Origin: Paracoccus marcusii
Lineage (GTDB): Bacteria > Pseudomonadota > Alphaproteobacteria > Rhodobacterales > Rhodobacteraceae
NCBI RefSeq assembly: GCF_006151785.1
Contig: NZ_VDDD01000015.1
Location: 1 to 40,329 of the forward strand
Length of the DNA: 40,329 nucleotides
Direction of reading: 5' to 3'
Shown here: positions 31,687 to 39,757 of the stretch, piece by piece
How positions within the stretch are numbered: position 1 is the first letter of the stretch
Layout: each line of letters begins with the position of its first letter
The notes under the pieces: model-generated
Databases searched by the model: none
What the model was told of the DNA's origin: nothing
Seen by the model: only the letters and a program-made list of their open reading frames with translations
Made by a program: the position numbers and the translations under genes

Positions 31687-32699
31687 AGATAGGTCCGCTG
31701 GTAGCGCAGCCCAAGCGAGGTCAGCACCTCGTATCCGATGGTGCCGGCGATGTCGGCCAGACGGTCGATGGGTTGATGCGCGCAGATCAGGTCAAGCCGG
31801 TCTGGCACCGCATCCAGATCGCTGACGTCCACCGTGATCAGGTCCATCGACACGCGCCCGACGACCGGACAGGCCACATCGGCGGCGAACAGCTGCGCAC
31901 CCTTACCCGACAGCGAACGCAGGATGCCGTCGGCATAGCCCGCATCGACGGTGGCGATGCGACAGTCGCGCGGCGCGTGCCAACTGGCGCCATAACCGAC
32001 CATCTCTCCCCTCCGCACGTCACGGGTCTGGATCACGCGCAGTGACAGTGTGACGACGCCGCGGGCCTGCGCAAAGGGCAGCCCGCCGTACAGACCCACG
32101 CCGGGGCGCACCATGTCGAAATGGTAATCCGGTCCCAGCAGGATCCCCCCGGTCGCGGCCAGCGACCGCGGCACGTCACAGCCATCGGTCATTGCGCGGA
32201 ACGCGGACAGCTGCGCCGCATTGGCGGGGTGGTCGGGCTCGTCCGCGCAGGCCAGGTGCGACATGATGAAGGCCGGTCCGGCGGCCAGCGCCTCGTCCCG
32301 GATGGCGCCCCATTCAGCGGCCTCCATGCCAAGGCGGTTCATCCCGGTGTCCAGCTGGATGGCGAAGGGCTGACCGGGGCGCATGGCGCGATCACGAAAG
32401 AACTGCGCAGGGCTGTTCAGGACCGGGGTCAGCCCGGTCAGGTCCGCACCCTCCATGTTCCCCGACAGCACGTTGATGCGCGCGTCCTGCGGCAGCAGCG
32501 GCCGGATCGCCCGTCCCTCATGCGCCAGGGCCACGAAGAAATCGCGCACGCCGGCGGCATAGAGGGCCGGGGCGACGCGGTCGGCGCCCAGGCCATAGGC
32601 GTCAGCTTTGACCACGGCGGCGGCACGCGCGCCGGGGGCCAGTGCGGCCAGTGCCGCGTGATTGGCCACGATGGCCGCGATGTCGATCTGCAATCCCAT
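31683..32699 (-). CDS. alr: alanine racemase
   Basis: A 338-residue fold-III PLP enzyme that makes D-alanine for peptidoglycan. The PLP lysine is K31 in VVKADAYGLGAD, and the second catalytic residue is Y236 in VGYGASW. The start MGLQIDIAAIVAN matches the family; a GGGGGG stretch lies upstream, rather far. It is slightly short for the family because the N-terminal part before the lysine is short. It is divergent from pccB, with 170 bases between the start codons that hold TTTGCAAA-type sites. Confidence 0.93.
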   Translation of the reverse strand: MGLQIDIAAIVANHAALAALAPGARAAAVVKADAYGLGADRVAPALYAAGVRDFFVALAHEGRAIRPLLPQDARINVLSGNMEGADLTGLTPVLNSPAQFFRDRAMRPGQPFAIQLDTGMNRLGMEAAEWGAIRDEALAAGPAFIMSHLACADEPDHPANAAQLSAFRAMTDGCDVPRSLAATGGILLGPDYHFDMVRPGVGLYGGLPFAQARGVVTLSLRVIQTRDVRRGEMVGYGASWHAPRDCRIATVDAGYADGILRSLSGKGAQLFAADVACPVVGRVSMDLITVDVSDLDAVPDRLDLICAHQPIDRLADIAGTIGYEVLTSLGLRYQRTYL

Positions 32700-32753
32700 A
32701 TGCGTGGCTTGCCCCCCTGCCCGGCCCGCGTCAAGAGGCTGCCGCAGCATGTG

Positions 32754-32801
32754 TTTGCACATATGCAATTAGCATGAACATTCGCTTCTATATTTTGCAA
32801 A
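32754..32801. promoter_or_regulatory. candidate regulator sites (TTTGCAAA type) between alr and pccB
   Basis: TTTGCAAA occurs at 32794-32801, and TTGCA-CATA-TGCAA, a perfect dyad, at 32755-32768; their starts are 40 bases apart, about four helix turns. TTTGCAAA is the half-site known for PccR, the propionate-responsive activator of pccB in Rhodobacter. The spacing differs from the reported pair, so the assignment is tentative. A weak pccB promoter (TTTGCT-17-TAGCCT, 32817-32845) lies downstream. Confidence 0.5.
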
Positions 32802-32869
32802 TTCCCCCGAATTGTCTTTGCTGCACCTGCATCGCAGTCTAGCCTAGGGCACCGGATCAGGAGGGCGCG

Positions 32870-34402
32870 ATGAAGGACATTCTGCAGCAGCTGGAAGAAC
32901 GCCGACAGCAGGCCCGGCTTGGCGGCGGCCAGCGGCGCATCGACGCCCAGCACGCCCGCGGCAAGCTGACCGCCCGCGAACGCATCGACCTGCTGCTGGA
33001 CGAGGACAGCCTCGAGGAGTTCGACATGTTCGTCGCCCATCGCAGCACCGATTTCGGCATGCAGGACGACCGCCCGGCAGGCGACGGGGTGGTGACCGGA
33101 TGGGGCACCATCAACGGCCGCATGGTCTATGTCTTCTCTCAGGACTTCACCGTCTTCGGCGGATCGCTGTCGGAAACTCATGCCCAGAAGATCTGCAAGA
33201 TCATGGACATGGCGATGCAGAACGGCGCGCCGGTGATCGGGCTGAACGATTCGGGGGGCGCGCGCATCCAGGAGGGCGTGGCCAGCCTTGCGGGTTATGC
33301 CGACGTGTTCCAGCGCAACGTGCTGGCATCGGGCGTCGTGCCGCAGATCAGCGTGATCATGGGCCCCTGTGCGGGTGGCGCGGTCTATTCGCCCGCGATG
33401 ACCGACTTCATCTTCATGGTGCGCGACACGTCCTACATGTTCGTGACCGGGCCCGACGTGGTCAAGACGGTCACGAACGAGGTCGTGACCGCCGAACAGC
33501 TGGGCGGTGCGTCCACGCATACCCGGAAATCCTCCGTCGCGGACGGCGCGTTCCAAGACGACGTCGAGGCGCTGTCGGAGATCCGCCGGCTGTTCGACTT
33601 CCTGCCGCTGAACAACCGCGAAAAGGCCCCGACCCGGCCCTTCTTCGACGACCCCGCGCGGATCGAGCCCAGCCTGGACACCCTGATCCCCGACAACCCG
33701 AACCAGCCCTATGACATGAAGGAGCTGATCGCCAAGGTCGCGGACGAGGGCGATTTCTACGAGATCCAGAAGGATTTCGCGGGCAACATCATCATCGGCT
33801 TCATCCGCATCGAGGGACAAACGGTGGGGGTCGTCGCCAACCAGCCGATGGTGCTGGCCGGTTGCCTGGACATCGACAGCTCGCGCAAGGCCGCGCGCTT
33901 CGTGCGGTTCTGCGACGCGTTCGAAATCCCGATCCTGACGCTGGTCGACGTTCCGGGCTTTCTGCCGGGGACCGGCCAGGAATATGGCGGCGTCATCAAG
34001 CATGGGGCAAAGCTGCTGTTCGCCTATGGCGAGGCGACGGTGCCCAAGGTCACGGTCATCACCCGCAAGGCCTATGGCGGCGCCTATGACGTGATGGCGT
34101 CGAAGCATCTGCGCGGCGATTTCAATTATGCCTGGCCCACCGCCGAGATCGCGGTGATGGGCGTCAAGGGCGCGGTCGAGATCCTGTATCGCAGCGAACT
34201 GGGCGATGCCGACAAGATCGCCGCCCGCACCAAGGATTACGAGGACCGCTTTGCCAACCCCTTCGTGGCCGCTGAAAAGGGCTTTATCGACGAGGTGATC
34301 CAGCCCCGGTCGACGCGTCGCCGGGTGGCCCGCGCCTTTGCCAGCCTGCGCGGCAAGCGGCTGACGAACCCGTGGAAAAAGCACGACAACATTCCGCTGT
34401 GA
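32870..34402 (+). CDS. pccB: propionyl-CoA carboxylase beta subunit
   Basis: A 510-residue carboxyltransferase. [20 protein letters not shown] near 124-143 and the later [16 protein letters not shown] near 398-413 are the two oxyanion-hole regions for biotin and acyl-CoA. It transfers carboxyl from biotin on PccA to propionyl-CoA, making methylmalonyl-CoA. AGGAGGG precedes the ATG. High similarity in layout to Rhodobacter PccB makes propionyl-CoA the likely substrate rather than methylcrotonyl-CoA. It is followed by four small genes before pccA. Confidence 0.95.
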   Translation: MKDILQQLEERRQQARLGGGQRRIDAQHARGKLTARERIDLLLDEDSLEEFDMFVAHRSTDFGMQDDRPAGDGVVTGWGTINGRMVYVFSQDFTVFGGSLSETHAQKICKIMDMAMQNGAPVIGLNDSGGARIQEGVASLAGYADVFQRNVLASGVVPQISVIMGPCAGGAVYSPAMTDFIFMVRDTSYMFVTGPDVVKTVTNEVVTAEQLGGASTHTRKSSVADGAFQDDVEALSEIRRLFDFLPLNNREKAPTRPFFDDPARIEPSLDTLIPDNPNQPYDMKELIAKVADEGDFYEIQKDFAGNIIIGFIRIEGQTVGVVANQPMVLAGCLDIDSSRKAARFVRFCDAFEIPILTLVDVPGFLPGTGQEYGGVIKHGAKLLFAYGEATVPKVTVITRKAYGGAYDVMASKHLRGDFNYAWPTAEIAVMGVKGAVEILYRSELGDADKIAARTKDYEDRFANPFVAAEKGFIDEVIQPRSTRRRVARAFASLRGKRLTNPWKKHDNIPL

Positions 34403-34460
34403 CTGACGGGGACGGGCGCGCGATGCACAAGGTCGTGAATGATGCAGCCGGGCCACAGGG

Positions 34461-34483
34461 GGGCGGCGCTTTGGCGCCCGCCC
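34461..34483 (+). terminator. GC-rich hairpin after pccB
   Basis: GGGCGG-CGC pairs with GCG-C-CCGCCC around TTTG with one bulged base. There is no T-run. It may end or protect the pccB message. The 205 bases between pccB and the small lipoprotein hold no other gene that I can support. Confidence 0.45.
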
Positions 34484-34607
34484 TCCTGCGTCCCTGTCTG
34501 ATCGCGGCGGGCTTCTCTATCATGCCGCGCAGGCCGGCAGATCAACAAGCCGACCACAACCCGAGCAGCCGGGCGCAACACCGCCCGCCCTACAGGAGCA
34601 TGTTTCC

Positions 34608-34763
34608 ATGTCGAAAAAGATCATCCTCGGCCTCGTGCTGGTTTCCGCCTTCGCCGCGTGCCAGCGCCAGCAGCCTGCCGACGTCTATGTCCCGACCGCC
34701 CCGGCCGCACCCATGGTCAACCCCGTCACGACCGAGCCTGTCTACAACAGCAAATTCGGCTAA
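34608..34763 (+). CDS. small lipoprotein, 51 residues
   Basis: This short gene encodes a 51-residue protein with a basic start (MSKKIILG), a hydrophobic stretch and a lipobox-like FAAC with the modified cysteine at residue 18, then a proline- and alanine-rich tail ending YNSKFG. AGGAG lies nine bases before the ATG. It is probably a mature lipoprotein of about 34 residues in the inner or outer membrane. No function can be named. A similar short gene after pccB occurs in many Rhodobacteraceae, as far as I recall. Confidence 0.75.
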   Translation: MSKKIILGLVLVSAFAACQRQQPADVYVPTAPAAPMVNPVTTEPVYNSKFG

Positions 34764-34850
34764 GACGAGACGTCCGACAATTGCGCGCGGGCGGCCAGCC
34801 TGCCCGTGCGCAGCGATCCGGCCCGCGCGCCCCAGCACAGGGGCCCTGCC

Positions 34851-35264
34851 ATGCTGAAGCATCGCGGCTTTCCCGGGCGTCTGCCCGGCACCGATTTCCA
34901 ATTCGTCATCCGGCGCGAGAATCGCAAGAAGGGCGCAACGCCCATCACGCGCCGCGAGCGGTTCAAGGACCGCAGGCCCGCCGACAAGCGCGCCGATGCG
35001 GGCTTTCTTTCGGCGCTGATCGCGCATTTCGGCGACGAACCCTTTCCCCGCGGCAATCTTGATGCCGGTCGGCTGTCCTGGCTGATCGGCCGCGAGGTCA
35101 AGCCGGTGGGCCAGTTCGACCCTGCCGATTACGACCAATTGCTGCAGGTCGACATGGCCGAGGCGGAGGCCGCCTTCCCCGAGCTGTTCGTCAAGGATGC
35201 TCCCCAGGAGTTCGACTGGGACGACCAGGACGGCTGGGACGACGACGAGGCCGACGACGACTGA
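34851..35264 (+). CDS. conserved hypothetical protein with acidic tail
   Basis: I do not recognise this 137-residue protein. It is soluble: a basic first half (VIRRENRKKGATPITRRERFKDRRPADKR) and a very acidic C-terminus (FDWDDQDGWDDDEADDD). A GTG 15 codons upstream is possible, but the ATG at 34851 has AGGGG upstream and gives a compact start, MLKHRGFPGR. It lies 87 bases after the small lipoprotein and on the same strand as pccB and pccA. The charge split could allow self-association or nucleic-acid mimicry; this is speculation. Confidence 0.7.
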   Translation: MLKHRGFPGRLPGTDFQFVIRRENRKKGATPITRRERFKDRRPADKRADAGFLSALIAHFGDEPFPRGNLDAGRLSWLIGREVKPVGQFDPADYDQLLQVDMAEAEAAFPELFVKDAPQEFDWDDQDGWDDDEADDD

Positions 35265-35309
35265 TGCGCAGGTTGATGCTGAACCCCTTGAAGTCACACG
35301 CATGTCAGT

Positions 35310-35337
35310 TTGACGCAGGCATCAGCTATGCGATAGC
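35310..35337 (+). promoter_or_regulatory. promoter of the glycine-zipper lipoprotein genes
   Basis: TTGACG (35310-35315) and GATAGC (35332-35337) are 16 bases apart, 55 bases before the first ATG. GCTAT-GCG-ATAGC (35325-35337) is a small dyad over the -10. Confidence 0.45.
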
Positions 35338-35391
35338 CCCTTACCACCTCCCATCGGCCCCCGACGGGCCCATTACGACAGGTTTCCTATC

Positions 35392-35634
35392 ATGCAGAAA
35401 TTCTTCTCGCTTCGCGTTGCCGGCCTGGCCCTGGTTGCCGCCGGTCTTTCGGCTTGCGCCCCCGGCTATCAGGGCGGCGGCATCTCGCCCGACGCGCAGC
35501 GCGCCGCAGGCGGTGCCGTTGCCGGTGCCGTCATCGCGAAGGCCCTGGACGAAGACCTGGCAACCGGCGCCGCGATCGGTGCCGTCGGCGGCGCGCTGTG
35601 CGACGACGCCGGTGTCTGCCAGCGTCGTTACTGA
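35392..35634 (+). CDS. glycine-zipper lipoprotein, 80 residues
   Basis: A small lipoprotein: signal segment to residue 21, lipobox LSAC with C22, then a glycine-zipper stretch (AAGGAVAGAVIAKAL... ATGAAIGAVGGALC) that could insert in or line a membrane. It ends GALCDDAGVCQRRY, with a C-x5-C pair. ACAGG lies upstream of the ATG. It resembles the next small protein, so the two look like a duplicated pair. Relatives of this kind are osmotic or stress-induced outer-membrane lipoproteins; no precise role can be given. Confidence 0.82.
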   Translation: MQKFFSLRVAGLALVAAGLSACAPGYQGGGISPDAQRAAGGAVAGAVIAKALDEDLATGAAIGAVGGALCDDAGVCQRRY

Positions 35635-35660
35635 TCGCTGCGGCAACCTCTCACCCTATC

Positions 35661-35686
35661 GGCAGCTCGCGCCTGACGCGGCTGCC
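35661..35686 (+). terminator. hairpin between the two glycine-zipper genes
   Basis: GGCAGC (35661-35666) pairs with GCTGCC (35681-35686), and CGCG (35668-35671) with CGCG (35677-35680). No T-run follows. It may set different message levels for the two genes. Confidence 0.4.
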
Positions 35687-35709
35687 GCCCAACCCACGGG
35701 ATCTTCACC

Positions 35710-35922
35710 ATGTCCAAATTCCTTGCCATCGCTGCCCTGGTCGGCACCACGGCCATCGCCGGCTGCACCCAAGGCATCAACCCGACCGACACTGACCGCG
35801 CGCTCATCGGCGCCGGCGTCGGCGCGACCGTCGCATCGGTCGGCGGCACCAACGTCGTCAAGGGCGCGGCCATCGGCGGCGCGGCTGGCGCGCTGTGCAA
35901 CGACTTCCGTCTGTGCCAGTGA
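35710..35922 (+). CDS. glycine-zipper lipoprotein, 70 residues
   Basis: A 70-residue lipoprotein: signal to residue 18, lipobox IAGC with C19, glycine-zipper stretch (ALIGAGVGATVASVGG... GAAIGGAAGALC), and the end GALCNDFRLCQ with the same C-x5-C-Q spacing as its upstream neighbour. The two share the layout signal, lipobox, zipper, C-x5-C and are probably paralogues. The ribosome site is weak (GGGATCTTCACC). A terminator follows before pccA. Confidence 0.82.
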   Translation: MSKFLAIAALVGTTAIAGCTQGINPTDTDRALIGAGVGATVASVGGTNVVKGAAIGGAAGALCNDFRLCQ

Positions 35923-35930
35923 CCTGCTGA

Positions 35931-35951
35931 TCGGCGCGCCCGGCGCGCCGA
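35931..35951 (+). repeat. perfect GC inverted repeat after the lipoprotein gene
   Basis: TCGGCGCG and CGCGCCGA form a perfect stem around CCCGG, nine bases after the stop codon. It precedes the intrinsic terminator at 35960 and may protect the 3' end. Confidence 0.55.
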
Positions 35952-35959
35952 CCGTCTGC

Positions 35960-35996
35960 AAAGCCGTCCGGAGCCCTGCGCTTCGGGCGGCTTTTT
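35960..35996 (+). terminator. intrinsic terminator just before pccA
   Basis: AAAGCCG and CGGCTTT (with an inner CCG/CGG) form a stem followed by five T in total. It ends only 25 bases before the pccA ATG, so transcripts entering from upstream should largely stop here unless terminated weakly. Confidence 0.75.
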
Positions 35997-36021
35997 CACG
36001 TTCCGTCCTGGGGGGGAGCCC

Positions 36022-38067
36022 ATGTTCAAGAAGATCCTGATCGCCAACCGGGGCGAGATCGCCTGCCGTGTCATCAAGACCGCCCGCAAGATGGGCATCG
36101 CCACCGTCGCCGTCTATTCCGACGCCGACCGCCATGCGCTGCATGTGCGCATGGCGGACGAGGCCGTCCATATCGGCCCGGCCCCCGCCAACCAGTCCTA
36201 TATCGTGATCGACAAGATCATGGATGCGATCCGCCGGACCGGCGTTGAGGCCGTCCATCCCGGATACGGCTTCCTGTCCGAGAACATGAAATTCGCAGAG
36301 GCGCTGGAGGCCGAGGGCGTCGTCTTCATCGGCCCCCCGTCCGGCGCGATCGAGCAGATGGGCGACAAGATCACCTCGAAGAAGCTGGCGCAGGCCGCGG
36401 GGGTCAGCACGGTTCCGGGACACATGGGCCTGATCGCGGACGCGGACGAGGCCGCGGCCATCAGTGCCCAGATCGGCTATCCGGTGATGATCAAGGCCAG
36501 CGCGGGCGGCGGCGGCAAGGGCATGCGCATCGCCTGGTCCGACGAGGAGGCGCGCGAGGGTTTCCAGTCCTCCAGAAACGAGGCCGCCAACAGCTTTGGC
36601 GACGACCGGATCTTCATCGAGAAATTCGTGACGCAGCCGCGCCACATCGAGATCCAGGTCCTGGCCGATCAGCACGGCAACGCAGTCTATCTGCACGAGC
36701 GCGAATGCTCGATCCAGCGCCGCAACCAGAAGGTCATCGAGGAGGCGCCGTCGCCGTTCCTGGACGAGGCCACCCGCGCGGCGATGGGTCAGCAGGCCGT
36801 GGCCCTGGCCAAGGCCGTCGGATACACCAGCGCGGGCACGGTCGAATTCATCGTCGACGGAAGCCGCAACTTCTATTTCCTGGAGATGAACACCCGCCTG
36901 CAGGTGGAACACCCTGTGACCGAGCTGATCACCGGCGTCGACCTGGTCGAGCAGATGATCCGCGTCGCGGCCGGAGAGCCGCTGCCCTTCGCGCAGTCCG
37001 ACTTGACGATCACCGGGTGGGCGATGGAGAGCCGGCTGTACGCCGAGGACCCCTATCGCGGTTTTCTGCCTTCCATCGGGCGCCTGACCCGCTATCGCCC
37101 GCCGGTCGAGGTGGCCGCAGGGCCGATGCTGACCGGGGGCAAGTGGCTGGCCCATGGCGCGCCGACGGGTGCGGCCGCGGTCAGGAACGACACCGGCGTC
37201 TATGAGGGCGGCGAGATCAGCATGTTCTATGACCCGATGATCGCCAAGCTGTGCACCTGGGCCCCGACCCGCGGCGAGGCGATCGAGGCCATGCGCACCG
37301 CGCTGGACGCCTTCGAGGTCGAGGGAATCGGGCATAACCTGCCCTTCCTGTCGGCGGTGATGGATCACCCGAAATTCGTCGCGGGCGACATCACCACCGC
37401 CTTCATCGCCGAGGAGTATCCCGACGGGTTCCACGGCGCGGCCCTGCCCGAGGACGAGATGCTCCGCATCGCTGCCGCCGCCGCCGCCATGCACCGCGTG
37501 GCCGAGATCCGGCGCACCCGTATCAGCGGCCGCCTGAACAACCACGAACGCCATGTGGGCGACGATTGGGTGGTGTTCGCGGACAAGCAGGACTGGTCCG
37601 TCCGCATCACCGCCGATGCCCATGGTGCCGACGTCGCCATCGCGGGGCGCACGATCCGGGTCGAGGGTGATTGGCGCCCCGGCCAGTCGCTGGCGCGGCT
37701 GGAGGTGGACGGACGCCCCCTGGTGCTGAAGGTGGACAAGATCGCCGCCGGGCTGCGCCTGCGTGCGCGCGGGGCTGACCTGCGCGTGCATGTGCGTCGG
37801 CCCCGTGCGGCGGAGCTGGCACGGCTGATGCCCGAAAAACTTCCGCCCGACACGTCCAAGTTCCTGCTGTGCCCGATGCCCGGCCTGATCGTGACGATCA
37901 ATGTCGCCCAGGGGGACGAGGTTCAGGAGGGTCAGGCGCTGGCCACCGTCGAGGCCATGAAGATGGAGAACATCCTGCGCGCCGAACGCCGGGGCATCGT
38001 GAAATCCGTCAATGCCGCGCCGGGCGAAAGCCTGAAGGTCGACGACGTGATCATGGAGTTCGAATGA
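36022..38067 (+). CDS. pccA: propionyl-CoA carboxylase alpha subunit (biotin carboxylase and biotin carrier)
   Basis: A 681-residue biotin-dependent carboxylase. Biotin carboxylase spans about 1-450, with the glycine-rich ATP loop SAGGGGKGMR near 160 and EMNTRLQVEHPVTE near 291; the middle part is the domain that contacts the beta subunit; EAMKMEN near the C-terminus carries the biotinylated K647. It carboxylates biotin with ATP and bicarbonate for PccB. GGGGGGAG lies before the ATG. It is set apart from pccB by 1.6 kb and an intrinsic terminator, so it needs read-through or its own promoter, which I could not identify. The stop overlaps the next start (ATGA). Confidence 0.96.
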   Translation: MFKKILIANRGEIACRVIKTARKMGIATVAVYSDADRHALHVRMADEAVHIGPAPANQSYIVIDKIMDAIRRTGVEAVHPGYGFLSENMKFAEALEAEGVVFIGPPSGAIEQMGDKITSKKLAQAAGVSTVPGHMGLIADADEAAAISAQIGYPVMIKASAGGGGKGMRIAWSDEEAREGFQSSRNEAANSFGDDRIFIEKFVTQPRHIEIQVLADQHGNAVYLHERECSIQRRNQKVIEEAPSPFLDEATRAAMGQQAVALAKAVGYTSAGTVEFIVDGSRNFYFLEMNTRLQVEHPVTELITGVDLVEQMIRVAAGEPLPFAQSDLTITGWAMESRLYAEDPYRGFLPSIGRLTRYRPPVEVAAGPMLTGGKWLAHGAPTGAAAVRNDTGVYEGGEISMFYDPMIAKLCTWAPTRGEAIEAMRTALDAFEVEGIGHNLPFLSAVMDHPKFVAGDITTAFIAEEYPDGFHGAALPEDEMLRIAAAAAAMHRVAEIRRTRISGRLNNHERHVGDDWVVFADKQDWSVRITADAHGADVAIAGRTIRVEGDWRPGQSLARLEVDGRPLVLKVDKIAAGLRLRARGADLRVHVRRPRAAELARLMPEKLPPDTSKFLLCPMPGLIVTINVAQGDEVQEGQALATVEAMKMENILRAERRGIVKSVNAAPGESLKVDDVIMEFE

Positions 38068-38432
38068 TCCCCGCCCTGCCCGCCTATCTGCTGTCGGCCG
38101 GACTTGGGCTGGCGGGCGCGGCGGGCATCCTGTCGGCGGTGGCGGCGCAGACCGTGCCCTTGCTCGGCACGCAGGTGCCGCTGGCCTATCTGCTGCCGCC
38201 GATCGTCGGGCTGGCGTTCTTCCAGCTGGTTTTCGGGGCATGCACCGGACGCTGGCGCGGGTGGCGGTTCTGGGCGGCGGCCATCCCGCTGTCGGCGGTC
38301 ATCTGGGGCGCGGCATTGATGGCGCTGCTGGGCGGTCATGCGTCGTGGCAGGCCGCGCTTGGCGTGGCGGCTTTCGGTCATGTCGCCGCAGGTCTGGCGG
38401 CGCTGTCGCTGACACGGGGGCGCGTGGCATGA
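38064..38432 (+). CDS. four-helix membrane protein of unknown function
   Basis: I do not recognise this 122-residue protein. It has four hydrophobic segments (about 5-28, 33-58, 66-88, 95-115), a short arginine-rich loop (CTGRWRGWRFW) between the second and third, and almost no soluble part. The ATG overlaps the pccA stop, so it is coupled to pccA. A small membrane protein in this place is common in relatives as far as I recall. A role in propionate metabolism is possible only by position. Confidence 0.78.
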   Translation: MIPALPAYLLSAGLGLAGAAGILSAVAAQTVPLLGTQVPLAYLLPPIVGLAFFQLVFGACTGRWRGWRFWAAAIPLSAVIWGAALMALLGGHASWQAALGVAAFGHVAAGLAALSLTRGRVA

Positions 38433-38442
38433 TGCGCGGGCG

Positions 38443-38829
38443 CTATCGCATCTCCTGCTGGCGCATCGGCATGCTGTCGATCAGGGACAGGATGTCCTCT
38501 GCCGCGACGGGCCTGGCCGACCGCATCTTGATCCCGCCATCCTTGCCGATCAGCAGAACCTGGAACCCCTGCCCATCGCGCAGTGCGTCTGCACCGGGTC
38601 CGTCGGTCAGGATGACCACCTCGCGTTCTGCCAACTGCTCCGCATGTGCCTGCAGGTCTGCGATCTGCCGTGCGACCTGCGCCTCGGGTCCAAGGACAAC
38701 GACAGGGCGCGCCTGCCAACGCAGTGCGGCAAGCGTGTCCGCCTGCAGCGGCGCGGGGCCGCGGGCAGTGTCGGCGGGTGCCATGGCAGGCCACAGGGCC
38801 AAGACGGTAGACAGGCAGAATCGGTGCAT
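38443..38829 (-). CDS. DUF4174 domain protein, exported
   Basis: A 128-residue protein with a signal peptide (cleavage after APA, near residue 19) and a DUF4174 domain: WQARPVVVLGPE, LQAHAEQLAEREVVILTDG, FQVLLIGKDGGIKMRSARPV and the ending SMPMRQQEMR. DUF4174 proteins are periplasmic, thioredoxin-like in outline but without a CxxC, and of unknown role. It converges with the preceding gene (10 bases apart) and is divergent from the next. A second DUF4174 gene lies 1 kb on. Confidence 0.88.
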   Translation of the reverse strand: MHRFCLSTVLALWPAMAPADTARGPAPLQADTLAALRWQARPVVVLGPEAQVARQIADLQAHAEQLAEREVVILTDGPGADALRDGQGFQVLLIGKDGGIKMRSARPVAAEDILSLIDSMPMRQQEMR

Positions 38830-38876
38830 GATCGCTCCTTCCGAAACAGGACGCGCATGGCGCGAGACAGGTTCCC

Positions 38877-39554
38877 ATGGCTCCGCTTGACCAATGGCTC
38901 AGCCCGCAGCTGCAGCAGGCGGTCGTCACCGGCCTTTTCGTGGCCATCGGTTGGATCGTCGTCGCGTCCCAGACCCGCCGCCGCGACGCCACGCTGCGCC
39001 GCGCGCGCGAGACCGACCTGCAGCGCGCCCTGCTGGCAGAGATCCGGGCGCATGTCTTTGCCTTGGAGCAGCAGGTGCCGTCGCCGCAGGACGCGGCCCT
39101 GCTGGTGTCGCGCATCGAGTCGGGAGATTTCGTGCCGACCCTGCCGCAGCAGGCCAACGACCGCATCTTTGCGGCCGTGATTTCCGACATACACATCCTG
39201 CCCGCGCCGGTCATCGACCCGATCGTGCTCTACTATCGGCTGTTGTCGATCATGGGCGCGCTGGCCACGGACCTGCGCCGGATCGCCCGCAGCGACGGCA
39301 AGCGGGCGGCGCAGATGATGGCCGATTACCTGGAGCTGATGGAGGAAACCCGCGATACCGGCCTGCAGGCGATGCGGGTGCTGACCGAATGCCTGCGCGG
39401 CGGCGCCGAAGCGGTCGAGGCGATGCTGGACGAGGACGAGGCGCAGGCCGCGGCACAGATCGGTGCGCGCCTGCCGCAGGAACTGGCGCAGATGCGCGAG
39501 CGTCTGTCGGCGACCGAGGTCAGTAACCTATCTTCGGACCCGAGAGGCCGGTGA
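38877..39554 (+). CDS. membrane-anchored helical protein of unknown function
   Basis: I do not recognise this 225-residue protein. One N-terminal membrane helix (about 13-31, VVTGLFVAIGWIVVAS) is followed by an arginine-rich stretch and a long helical cytoplasmic part with leucine and alanine repeats that could form coiled coil or a helical bundle. The ATG has CAGG upstream. Its last 35 bases overlap the 3' end of a small gene on the other strand. It sits between two DUF4174 genes. Confidence 0.78.
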   Translation: MAPLDQWLSPQLQQAVVTGLFVAIGWIVVASQTRRRDATLRRARETDLQRALLAEIRAHVFALEQQVPSPQDAALLVSRIESGDFVPTLPQQANDRIFAAVISDIHILPAPVIDPIVLYYRLLSIMGALATDLRRIARSDGKRAAQMMADYLELMEETRDTGLQAMRVLTECLRGGAEAVEAMLDEDEAQAAAQIGARLPQELAQMRERLSATEVSNLSSDPRGR

Positions 39555-39711
39555 TGGGACGCAATCCGATGGCGCGCACGATTTCGTTCGCACGGCTGAC
39601 GGCGGTCGGTTTCGGCTTGGCTTCGCTGCGCAGCACGGGTGCGTCGGGTCGGGCGGACGCCTTGGGCGCGCGCGGTTGCGACAGGCTGCGGTCGGAACGC
39701 GAATTGGCCAT
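39520..39711 (-). CDS. small basic protein, 63 residues
   Basis: A 63-residue protein, rich in lysine, arginine, serine and proline (ANSRSDRSLSQPRAPKASAR and on), ending IGLRPITGLSGPKIGY. It has a very good ribosome site, GGAGGG six bases before the ATG, and a good promoter 47 bases upstream, which is why I accept it despite its size. It is probably disordered in its first half. Its 3' end overlaps the opposite gene by 35 bases. Function unknown. Confidence 0.7.
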   Translation of the reverse strand: MANSRSDRSLSQPRAPKASARPDAPVLRSEAKPKPTAVSRANEIVRAIGLRPITGLSGPKIGY

Positions 39712-39757
39712 GATCAACCCTCCTGCTGATCCGGCAACCGTGCCGGATACCGGTCAT

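Noticed and set aside
35656..38241. Long open frame antisense to pccA
   Set aside because: It overlaps the certain pccA and a small lipoprotein, and has no recognisable domain.
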